From: Anaerolinea sp.
GTDB taxonomy: Bacteria > Chloroflexota > Anaerolineae > Anaerolineales > Villigracilaceae
DNA: 39,923 nt
Assembly: GCA_020719725.1 (NCBI GenBank)
Contig: DYPU01000017.1
Location: 1 to 39,923 of the forward strand
Direction: 5' to 3'
Position 1 is the stretch's first letter, and each line of letters opens with the position of its first letter. The position numbers and the translations under genes are program-made. Positions 1 through 8,100 of the stretch are shown in pieces. The notes below the pieces were generated by a model that was not told the origin of the DNA, ran no database searches, and saw nothing but the letters and a program-made list of their open reading frames with translations.

Positions 1-2
1 CC

Positions 3-545
3 ATCACCCTGCAACCCTGGTTCGAAAAATTACTTAAAGAAAGCGGCTTTCAGCTACACCAAAATATTGTCATCCTCGAACATAACTTGCTCGAAAAACT
101 GGTGCCCATCCACACCAGCCAGGCCAGCCTGCGCCCTATGACCAGCCACGATCTGCCCGCCGTAGCCCAAATTGACAACCAGGCCTTTGAAAGCCTCTGG
201 CAAAATTCAGCATCATCACTCGAAATGGCCTTTGCCCAGGCCGGTCATGCCACCATCATCGAGGCCCAACCCGGCCAACCGCTTGCCTATCAAATCAGCA
301 CCAAAAACCCCTTTGGCGTTCATCTGGCCCGCCTGGCAGTTAGCCCCAGCGCCCAGGGCCAGGGCTATGGCCGCATACTCATCCAAGACCTGCTCTATCA
401 GGCCCAAAAACAGGGCTACCATCGCATCACCGTCAATACCCAATCCAACAATCAGGCCTCGCTTGCGCTTTACCACCAGCAAGGCTTCCAACTCACGGGT
501 GAACAATACCCGGTCTATCTATTTGGCTCTCAAACATCTTCATAG
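3..545 (+). CDS. GNAT-family N-acetyltransferase, 5' end outside window
   Basis: The frame is open from the left edge (first full codon at base 3) to a TAG at 543-545, giving about 180 visible residues. The last 150 form one GNAT domain. The acetyl-CoA pyrophosphate-binding motif appears as AVSPSAQGQGYGRIL, followed by the usual beta5/alpha4 part with NQASLALYHQQGF and a GEQYPVYLF ending typical of RimI-like acetyltransferases. A TTG at 87 could act as a start, but coding-like sequence continues upstream with no stop (LQPWFEKLLKESGFQ), which resembles the end of a preceding domain. I therefore call it partial, possibly a two-domain GNAT. The acceptor substrate cannot be told from sequence. 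The next gene begins 11 bases after the stop, so the two are probably cotranscribed. Confidence 0.8.
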   Translation: MTLQPWFEKLLKESGFQLHQNIVILEHNLLEKLVPIHTSQASLRPMTSHDLPAVAQIDNQAFESLWQNSASSLEMAFAQAGHATIIEAQPGQPLAYQISTKNPFGVHLARLAVSPSAQGQGYGRILIQDLLYQAQKQGYHRITVNTQSNNQASLALYHQQGFQLTGEQYPVYLFGSQTSS

Positions 546-556
546 GAGATACAACA

Positions 557-1174
557 ATGCCTCGACCTGATTCTGTTATCGTCAATGGACTCGTCCGCCA
601 GGCGCTTGTCTCGGCAGAAGAAGTTTTGGGCACGAATGGCCTGCACGCCGTTTTACGCGCCTCCGGGTTGGAACGCTACATCGACAACCTGCCGCCCAAC
701 GACATGAATCCCGCCATTAAAACATCCGACTACGCCCACCTCAACCAGGCCATTGAAGAGTTCTACGGGCGCGGTGGACGCGGTATGTTACGTCGGGTTG
801 GCAAAGCCTCCTTCCAATATGGTCTGCGCGAACAAGCCGCCCTGCTTGGCCTGGCTGGGGCCGCCATAAAACTCCTGCCAGAAAAACAACGTATTAAATT
901 TATTCTCAATGGCATGGTCAACGCCCTCAAAAAAAGCAACCCAGAAGTAGATGCCTGGGTTGAAGAAAAAGACGGCAGCCTGGCCTACATTGAAAAAACC
1001 TGCGCAATCTGCTGGGGCCGCACTAGCCCCACCCCCATCTGCCATCTCTACCTCGGCTCCATTGGCGAAGCCGTGCTCTGGGCCGCTGGCGTTGAACACG
1101 AAATTATCGAAACCCACTGCATAGCCAAAGGCGACGAATACTGCCGCTTTGAGGTGGGAGAAGCCAAAGCGTAA
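557..1174 (+). CDS. V4R (4-vinyl reductase) domain protein
   Basis: 205 residues. The ATG is preceded by a clear AGGAGA at 545-550. The C-terminal half (about residues 85-203) matches the V4R fold, a small-molecule-binding domain first named from bacteriochlorophyll 4-vinyl reductase and also found in BchJ-like proteins and transcription regulators. Visible hallmarks are the cysteines at about 149, 152, 162, 188 and 196, including the typical ending THCIAKGDEYCRFEV; such cysteines may bind metal. The N-terminal 80 residues are helical and resemble the leader seen in stand-alone V4R proteins. There is no DNA-binding or catalytic partner domain. No photosynthesis genes lie nearby, so a pigment role is not supported; a ligand-sensing or lipid/tetrapyrrole-binding role is a guess. 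It follows the GNAT gene by 11 bases. Confidence 0.8.
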   Translation: MPRPDSVIVNGLVRQALVSAEEVLGTNGLHAVLRASGLERYIDNLPPNDMNPAIKTSDYAHLNQAIEEFYGRGGRGMLRRVGKASFQYGLREQAALLGLAGAAIKLLPEKQRIKFILNGMVNALKKSNPEVDAWVEEKDGSLAYIEKTCAICWGRTSPTPICHLYLGSIGEAVLWAAGVEHEIIETHCIAKGDEYCRFEVGEAKA

Positions 1175-1549
1175 ATCTACCCAACCATTTTAGCGCCTAG
1201 TCAGATTTACTCGAGTTTTAAAACCTAAAAAATGCGCTTTTCCATATCTATTCAGGCAAGCCATCTCATCCGTATACAAGATGATCCAATTCTATCTGAC
1301 TTTTCTCTTGGGCTTTCCCCACGAATCTGGGAAGAGCTTGGTTTTATTAGAGCTAAAAAATAGCGGGGAATACTATCCCTCCGCCAAACAACCAGCATCG
1401 AATTATCGATTACCGCTATTTGTTCCTTCGCAAGGCTCATGCTATCTCCCAACTTTAAGAAAGCCCTGCCAGAGTCAGATTTTATACTGGACAAATTTAG
1501 GCGAACATGGCAGAATCGGCCAACCTATTTGAAAGGAGAAAGTTTCTAC
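1175..1549. other. 375-base intergenic region with no supported gene
   Basis: The region starts with an 8-bp inverted repeat, GTAAATCT (1171-1178) and AGATTTAC (1203-1210), just after the V4R stop. It has a long 24-base loop and no U-tract, so it is not a convincing terminator. A 43-codon ORF (1232-1363) has no ribosome binding site and no recognisable product. A TATACT hexamer at 1483-1488 lies 60 bases before the DsbA-like start but has no good -35 partner. The DsbA-like gene must have its promoter somewhere here. Confidence 0.4.
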
Positions 1550-2263
1550 ATGAGTAAACGTCAAGAAATGCGCGAAAAGCGTCAAAAGCAGCAGCAAACA
1601 CAACGCATCGTGATTGGGTCAATTGTTTTATTGGGGGCCTTACTGGTAGCCCTGGCATTCATCCTGCCCAGCCTGAACACTCAGGCCAGCGTTCCATTTG
1701 AGCCAAAATCCCGGCCTCAGGCCAACTTTAACGCTATGGGCGACCCGAATGCCCCTATCACCATTACCGAGTATTCTGATTACAAATGCAGCCACTGTGG
1801 CGATTTTACATTGGAAACAGAACCCGAACTGGTGAAAGAGTACATCGAAACCGGCAAAGTCTATTTTATCTACCGCTCCATGGCAGATTGGATTACCCCA
1901 GAATCTCTGGTTGCGATTGAAGCCTCATACTGCGCGGGAGACGAAAACAAATTCTGGGAATTTCACGATATTGTCTTTTTGAACCAGGCCACCACCTTCA
2001 ACAATGCTCAAATGACCCGTTGGGCCAACGAACTCGGCCTCGACCCAGATAGCTTTAACGCCTGTCTCTCTTCTGGAAAATATAACGAACTAGCCAAACA
2101 AGACGGCATCGACGGCGCAGCGCTCGGAGTTGAAGGTACGCCCACCTTCTTCATCACCTACACCCTCAATGGTGAAGAAAAACAGGTTGTTTTACCTGGC
2201 GCTTACCCCATCGACGGCTTCCAAAAAGAAATAAACACAATTCTGACCGAGCTTGGGCAGTAA
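1550..2263 (+). CDS. Membrane-anchored DsbA-like thiol-disulfide oxidoreductase
   Basis: 237 residues from the ATG at 1550, chosen because GAAAGGAGAA lies just upstream; the open frame extends further 5' but without an SD. A basic, Gln-rich cytoplasmic N-terminus (1-18) is followed by one membrane anchor (about 20-40) and an extracytoplasmic DsbA-like thioredoxin fold (PF13462 type). The redox motif is C80-S-H-C83 in SDYKCSHCGDF, and the cis-proline is in GVEGTPTFF (P198). Two further cysteines at about 128 and 172 could form a structural disulfide. The family oxidises or isomerises cysteines in exported proteins, or acts with VKOR/DsbB partners; no partner gene is visible here. It ends right before the shared terminator at 2270-2316. 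Confidence 0.9.
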   Translation: MSKRQEMREKRQKQQQTQRIVIGSIVLLGALLVALAFILPSLNTQASVPFEPKSRPQANFNAMGDPNAPITITEYSDYKCSHCGDFTLETEPELVKEYIETGKVYFIYRSMADWITPESLVAIEASYCAGDENKFWEFHDIVFLNQATTFNNAQMTRWANELGLDPDSFNACLSSGKYNELAKQDGIDGAALGVEGTPTFFITYTLNGEEKQVVLPGAYPIDGFQKEINTILTELGQ

Positions 2264-2269
2264 AACCAA

Positions 2270-2316
2270 AATCAAAAAGAGACCGGAAGCAAGCCGCTTT
2301 CGGTCTCTTTTTGATT
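2270..2316. terminator. Strong bidirectional intrinsic terminator
   Basis: The left arm (2270-2290) and right arm (2296-2316) form a 21-bp stem with a single G-U wobble around a 5-base loop (aagcc). Five A's near the 5' end pair with five T's at the 3' end, so a U-run follows the GC-rich part of the stem on both strands. It lies 6 bases after the DsbA-like stop and 13 bases beyond the stop of the convergent DUF2298 gene, so it serves both. Confidence 0.93.
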
Positions 2317-2329
2317 CCATAAACCCCTC

Positions 2330-4792
2330 TCAGGGTATATCTGGCACAAGGTAAATCACCGTACTGCCTGCCCGAAAAACTTCCACCGCATTCTCAAATT
2401 TCGTTTCATTCACGGCATACGTATGCCTTTCCAAATTCCCAAGCACCACATAGCGAACGTTGTAGCGCTTCAGAATCTCCGCCGCATCTACCCAGGAAGG
2501 CGTTTCATACAAATGACGCAAATCATTCTCACGCCCGGCATAGGCCTGGTCACTGCCACGCCACTGCCACTCGTGCCAGGCCCACCCCAGCACGCTTTGT
2601 AAGCCGCTATGCGTCGCCATACGGGCATACTCACTATAACTTCCACCCACCGCCTCGGCCACCACCCCAAACGGCTGTTCACGCAAAAATTCCACCGCCG
2701 CCGCGTCGTCTGGCGAGTATAAAGCAAGGTACGCCCCAGCATCCAGGGTACGAAACTGGGTTTTAAAATCATTGGCCCGATTGGGCAGACTCAAAATCGG
2801 ATAGGCCAGCCCCATACCTACAACCAGCAGTAGCACAATTCGCGCCAGCCAGCCCCAAAATCGACGCGCTTCGCTAAAAATAATCACAAAAGCAAATGCC
2901 GCAGCCAGCGACCACAACATCCAGGCCTGGTAATAAAACTTAAAGACCGTATTCATCCGGTTGCCAAAACCATCACGCAAAAAAACGAACTCAGGAGCCA
3001 GCACCAACAAGCCGCCCAGCAAAATCATCAAAAGCGAGAAAAGCAGGGGCCCTGCTTGCTCTTCAGAAGCTGGCCCGGCCTGATCCGACGATACCGTATC
3101 TGTGGCTTGCAGCGCTGCGTCCGCCACCGTAAGCCGGGTCGCCGCTAAATAAGCCGCCGCTCCGCCGATGAGCAGCAACAGCGTCAGCAATCCGCCAAAA
3201 AACTGAAAGCGGCGCTGAGTGGCTGCGGTCAACACTTCGAGGATGCCTGTTGCGCCCTGTGAAGTAATAAATTGCTGCCCAACCGGGGTGTTTGCCAATA
3301 AAACGCCCAGCGTCAGCGAGAACAGCCAAAGCCCAAGCGTCAATCCTAAAATCAGGCTAAAGCCCAGGCGCAAATTAGACGTAATCTTGCCGCGTAGCTG
3401 CCAGAGAAACAGGAATAAAGGCACAAATAGTGAGCCAAACATAATCCACAAGTAGGTGCCGCGCGTGGCAAAAACAATATTTGGCAAAACTCCACCGGCT
3501 TGTGACGAAAAACTGATATAGAACGGGAAATAGAGCAAAATCGCGGCCAGCCCAAGTGTAGCGCCAAAAGCGACCAGTTCTTCCAGCCTTTTCCAATTCC
3601 AGCCCAAGCGCTGAACGCGCTGTAAGATCAACCCCAGCCCGGTCAGCGCCAGGAAAACCGGCAAATCCCAGGTGTTGAGAAAGGCCAGCCCGCCCAGGGT
3701 GACAGCTAAAACGACAAATCCGCGTGGGGCAAGCGGTAATTTGAACCAGCGCAGGTTAATTTCGCCTTGCCAGCCTCCCAAGTAGAGGTGAAATGCCAGC
3801 GCCAACGAGAGCAGGCCAAAAGGCATAGCCAGCACATGCGGGTGCAAATCGGCCAGCAAGTAGGAGAAAAAGGGAAATTCATCAATGACTTCGGTGAAAG
3901 CGTGGGTCAAATCGTAATCATGCAAAACTCGCGCGGCGCGCCACCACCACCAAAAGCGCTCAGGCGTCCATCCCAGCGGCAGCGTGGGCGGCAAGCTGAG
4001 GTCTTTCATATCCAACCAGGCCCAAAACGTGCCAGAAGCCGAACCATCTGCAGCAAAAGTCCAGCCCAGGCCGCGCCGATGCACAAGTTCCAAAAAACCT
4101 TCCAAGTTGCTGATAATGAGTAAGAAAAATGGGCCAAGCAGGGCCTGAAAATGGGCCGAAGACTTGCGGTAAACTGCAAGCAGGTTATATAAAATACCGT
4201 AGGCCCCAATTGCGCTAAGGCCAAAGACCAGGGAAATCATCAGGTTGAAGGCCACGCCGCCAGAAGTGGCCGTCAACTTGGCAATCATGCCGGTGAGCAC
4301 ATAGCCAAAGTAATAATAAGAAATTCCATAGCCAGCCAGCCAGGGGTCGTTAGGCGGAAACGTTTCAGAGCGCAAGACAGCATTGATAAATGCCAGTTCC
4401 ATTGGTTTTTCAGTGCCCAGGGCTTCGGGCGCATTCGCGCGCGCAAAAGCCAGCCCGGCAAACGCCAACAGGAAAAGCGCTTCCACCAATAGGGTGTAGC
4501 CCCAATGGGCTTTGAGCCAGCCCCAAACAGGCCGTGAACCGGTCTCTTTTGTGCCCCACCAGACCGAAAAAACGCCAAAAGCCAGCCAGGTTGCAAATAG
4601 TCCGCCCAAATCATTCCGCGCCAATCCCAGTGAAACGGCCTGCCAAAAGAGAAATCCCCACAGTAACAGGCCGAGGGCGCGGCTGAGGGCATAGCCCCGG
4701 TCGGGCAGGGCGGGCAGCAGGCGGTAGGCCAGCGGAAATGTGAGCAAACCCAACAGGCTGACGAGGATGTACCAGAAGATGAGGTTAAGCAT
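2330..4792 (-). CDS. DUF2298 multi-pass membrane protein (predicted GT-C glycosyltransferase)
   Basis: 820 residues with many hydrophobic segments from residue 1 to about 690, and a soluble C-terminal domain ending in NVRYVVLGNLERH and an EVF..GSTVIY motif. It belongs to DUF2298 (Chlor_Arch_YYY). Family hallmarks are KPMELAFINAVL (about 129-140), FPPNDPW (145-151) and the YYYFGY stretch (159-164) that gave the family its name, then NRMNTVFKFYYQAW. The C-terminal half of the 1704-aa protein two genes upstream is a clear paralogue with the same motifs in the same order. Such proteins look like GT-C enzymes using lipid-linked sugar donors, but no activity can be assigned from sequence. It is the last gene of the minus-strand unit, beginning 5 bases after the DUF952 stop, so coupled expression is likely. 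Confidence 0.88.
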   Translation of the reverse strand: MLNLIFWYILVSLLGLLTFPLAYRLLPALPDRGYALSRALGLLLWGFLFWQAVSLGLARNDLGGLFATWLAFGVFSVWWGTKETGSRPVWGWLKAHWGYTLLVEALFLLAFAGLAFARANAPEALGTEKPMELAFINAVLRSETFPPNDPWLAGYGISYYYFGYVLTGMIAKLTATSGGVAFNLMISLVFGLSAIGAYGILYNLLAVYRKSSAHFQALLGPFFLLIISNLEGFLELVHRRGLGWTFAADGSASGTFWAWLDMKDLSLPPTLPLGWTPERFWWWWRAARVLHDYDLTHAFTEVIDEFPFFSYLLADLHPHVLAMPFGLLSLALAFHLYLGGWQGEINLRWFKLPLAPRGFVVLAVTLGGLAFLNTWDLPVFLALTGLGLILQRVQRLGWNWKRLEELVAFGATLGLAAILLYFPFYISFSSQAGGVLPNIVFATRGTYLWIMFGSLFVPLFLFLWQLRGKITSNLRLGFSLILGLTLGLWLFSLTLGVLLANTPVGQQFITSQGATGILEVLTAATQRRFQFFGGLLTLLLLIGGAAAYLAATRLTVADAALQATDTVSSDQAGPASEEQAGPLLFSLLMILLGGLLVLAPEFVFLRDGFGNRMNTVFKFYYQAWMLWSLAAAFAFVIIFSEARRFWGWLARIVLLLVVGMGLAYPILSLPNRANDFKTQFRTLDAGAYLALYSPDDAAAVEFLREQPFGVVAEAVGGSYSEYARMATHSGLQSVLGWAWHEWQWRGSDQAYAGRENDLRHLYETPSWVDAAEILKRYNVRYVVLGNLERHTYAVNETKFENAVEVFRAGSTVIYLVPDIP

Positions 4793-4797
4793 AGAGG

Positions 4798-5166
4798 TTA
4801 GTCCAGGAAAGGCAGTTTAAACGTCCCGTCGGCGCGCGGCTCGAAGGGGTGGGCGGCGGTGACAGCTTCAGGGTTGAGCGGCCCGTAGAGATGCGGGAAC
4901 GGGCTGACGGGTGGGGGTGTTCCGACGGGCGTAGCAGGGTGGGAGGGAGCCTCCCAGCGCAATTCGGCGGTTAAACAGGAAACGTCTATGGCCAGCAAAA
5001 TCAGCCCGCTTTGTCCAAGATAGAAAGCGTTTGCTACTTGCAAAACCTGGTCGGCACGCGAAAGGTGGATAAAGCCTTCTTTGGAAAGTGACGCGGCCCG
5101 ATAAGCCTGGCCGGGCTGCCAATCGTTGCGGGCGACGATGTGGTAAATGCGGTTGGGATGGGTCAT
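4798..5166 (-). CDS. DUF952 family protein
   Basis: 122 residues. The ATG overlaps the TGA of the upstream 1704-aa gene as ATGA. DUF952 hallmarks are visible: the opening IYHIVARNDW, then FIHLSRADQVLQVANAFY, LILLAIDVSCL and FPHLYGPLN. The fold is a small soluble alpha/beta domain and the protein is cytoplasmic, with no signal peptide. The biochemical role of DUF952 is unknown; its shape has been compared with ADP-ribosyltransferase-like domains, but that gives no function here. Its place between two giant membrane proteins, with a 4-base overlap on one side and a 5-base gap on the other, means it is translated with them. Whether that is functional or accidental cannot be decided from this window. 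Confidence 0.87.
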   Translation of the reverse strand: MTHPNRIYHIVARNDWQPGQAYRAASLSKEGFIHLSRADQVLQVANAFYLGQSGLILLAIDVSCLTAELRWEAPSHPATPVGTPPPVSPFPHLYGPLNPEAVTAAHPFEPRADGTFKLPFLD

Positions 5167-8100
5167 TGGAGCACCTCGTAGATGACGGTTTGCAGGTCAC
5201 GATAGACTTCACGCCAGAGGAGGCCGTTTTGGCTTTCAAATTTGAGCAGGCCGCCGGGTGTGTAGTGAATACGTTCCACTTGCCCCACAACGATGTAGCG
5301 CACGTCGTATTTTTTGATGAACTCCTGCGCGGCTGGGATGTCGGAGGTGTTGTAGAAGTTTTGGACTTCCAGCCCGCGCCGGGCCACTATACCGGCAGGC
5401 GCAAGGCGACGTTGTTGTTCCTGATGCCATTGCCAGCCGACGACGGTGGGCAGGCCGGTGTAAACGGTGTAGCGCGAGAACCAGGTGTATTGCACTCCAG
5501 CGGGCGCGCCTTCCAGGACTACCGGCGATCCTTTGATATTAGCTTGCATCCAGAGGATGGCGCGGTAATCCTGGCTCAGGTCCATGTCTGTTTGATCCCA
5601 GTAAGTGACGTGGGCCATGTATTCCATGCTGTCCAGGCCATTGGGCAAGTTGACCCCCATGCGATCTTGAATTTTGGCGTTGGTGGCTGTAAATGTGAAG
5701 AGTAACGCGCCGCCACTGAGTAAAAAGAAGCCGGTCTGCCAGATTTTGCGCCAGATGGAGTGCCATTCGTCAAATTCGGCCAAAGTCCAGGCCAGGGCGG
5801 CGGAGGCGCTGATGGCAAAAAGCACCCAGGCTTGCATATAGAATTTGAAGACGGTGTTCATTCGGTCGCCAGCCAGGACAACGACATCGACTCCGAGTGA
5901 AACAGCCAGAGCGGTGCCAACCATAAAGAGCGCCATGCGCTTGGAGTCGGATAGCCCTGGCCGCAGCATCAGAATCAGCGCCCAGGCGGCGAGGGGCAGG
6001 CAGAACCAGGCGATGCTGGTTTTGGTGCCAAAAACAAGCAGCAGTACTGCGCCAATCAGCAAAATCAGGGCTAATTCAATGAGCAGTTGGTAGGGTTTCA
6101 GCTTGGCGAGCGCCGAAAGCGGGGTTTGCGCCAGCCATTGGCGGGTTTCCCAGGTCATCCAGAAGAAAATGACAAACAGGAATAGCCCAAATTGAGTCCA
6201 ATAGGACCAGATCGGGGTTTTTTCGTTTTCCCAGAGTTTGACTTCGGTGTAACCCAGGCCAAACCAACGGGAATAAGGCTGATAAAAGAGTAGCGCAAAG
6301 GCCACCAGGGCAACCATGCCTGCCAGGGCCAAACCAGCCCGTTGTAAGGTGGGGGACAATCCGTATCGTTTTTGCTGACCAACCTCAACATAGCGAAAAA
6401 TAGCGTAGCCAGTTACCAAAACAGCAAATACGAGGTAGGTGGGTAAGTCCCAGGTGTTGGTGGGACGTAATGCGCCCAAAGCCAGCCCGCCAAAGGCCAG
6501 GGTTGCCAGCCAGTGCATTGGTTTCAGGTTGCGGGCAAAAAGAGTGGAAAGCGCCCAAGCCAGCGCCAACACCGTTAGCGGCAGAGCAATCATGTGGGCG
6601 TGCAAATCGCTGTATAGAAAAGTGAAAAGCGGAAATTCGGTGATGGCAACATCGCCTGGCGGCATCACCCGGCTGGGATTCCAGTACCATTGATCGAGCG
6701 GAATACCTCCGGCCTGACCCTGGAGCGTTTTGAAAAAGCCCTGTGCGGCCCAGACAATTCGTTCAACCATCCAAACATCGCGGCTGGCAAATATTTCGTA
6801 TGCAACGGCTTGTTTTTGCAAATGCTGAAAAACCAATTGGATGACACCCAGGTTGCCCAGTAGAACCAGCCCAACCGCAGCAGAAATGCCCGCCAGAAGA
6901 CGGCTGTCAAAAAGCCGAACCCGGGTCAATTGGTCTATTTTGGAATCTTTTTTCCAGAGTGCGTAAAAATTCCAGGCCAAAGAAAAGCCGCCCAGGGCCA
7001 ACATGGCAAACAGACTTGGCAAAATAAAGTTATAAGCAATGGCTGGCACAATGGCAAGCAGTTTGACCGGTGTTCCGACCAAGACAAACCCGTAATAGTA
7101 ATAATTGATATAGCCACCCGCAAACCAGGGGTCATAGGGCGGGAAGGTGGTGCTCTTTAAGACGGCGTTGAAGTACGCAAAATCCATTGGGCGCTCGCCA
7201 CCTTTGGCTGGATGCCACAAATCGGGGTTGCCTACCCGAATGAGCAAGTCGATGATAAAAAAGGCCAGAAAAATGGCTTCGACTAGCAGAAAGTAACGGC
7301 CTCGGGCGCGGATTTCGGCGCGGAGCGCTTCGCGTTGCAGCCAGGCAGCGCCCAGCCCCGCCAGCGCAATTAGCCCCAAGCTAATGGCAATGGTGGGGCG
7401 GGTATAGACTCCGCCCAGCGAGGCCGGGAGCCAGGCCAGCCAGGCCAGGAAAATCAGGCCAACCAGGCGCGCAAAGGGGTAGCCACCATCGCTAAGACCC
7501 GGCAAAAGCAGGCGCAACAAGGGATAGGTCAACAATCCCAACACAGCCAGAAAGATGTACCAGATTAGCAGGCCAACCAGCGGGTAGTAATTTTGCACCG
7601 CTTGATACGAGAACAAGTCCGACCAAGTACCACCCGCTTGTTGCACAGCATTCCGTTCTGCTGAAAGCTGCATTCCGTTGGAAAGAATCGTCAAATTGGT
7701 GTTGACCAGCGGCGCAGCGGCAGACGCGCCAAGGGTCTCACAAATCCCCGGAATGCCAAAGCAGGTACGCGGCCACATTTCGCCAGAGGGTGCGCCCCGG
7801 TAGGAACTGGCCTTACGCGGTGTAAGATGGACGACGCGCGTCAGGTCTACCGCTTGAAGGATGGCACGCGCCGCCAATGGGCTATAACTGGCTTGCTTTT
7901 TGAACAAAAGAACTTTGGGGTGGTCATAAACAGTGAAGGCTTCTTCGGCAAATTGGGTATTGATTTCCCAAAAGCCGAGTGAACCCAGGTCGAGGGTGGG
8001 GTACGATTCAAAGACTTGAATCAACTCGTAACCCAATTGACCTTGAAACATCTCGGGGCGGGCCACACTGTAACACCACAGCAAATCTTCCCCATCGGGG

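Noticed and set aside
172-570. Plus-strand 132-codon frame overlapping the GNAT gene
   Set aside because: Shifted reading of the GNAT coding sequence with Pro/Arg/Ser-rich composition and no domain.
1171-1210. 8-bp inverted repeat after the V4R gene as a terminator
   Set aside because: The loop is 24 bases, the stem is AT-rich and there is no U-run.
1232-1363. 43-codon ORF between the V4R and DsbA-like genes, in frame with the latter across a TAG
   Set aside because: No ribosome binding site, no recognisable family, and the DsbA-like gene has its own strong SD and start.
5088-5705. Plus-strand 205-codon frame antisense to the DUF952 and fusion genes
   Set aside because: Antisense shadow of two well-supported minus-strand genes.
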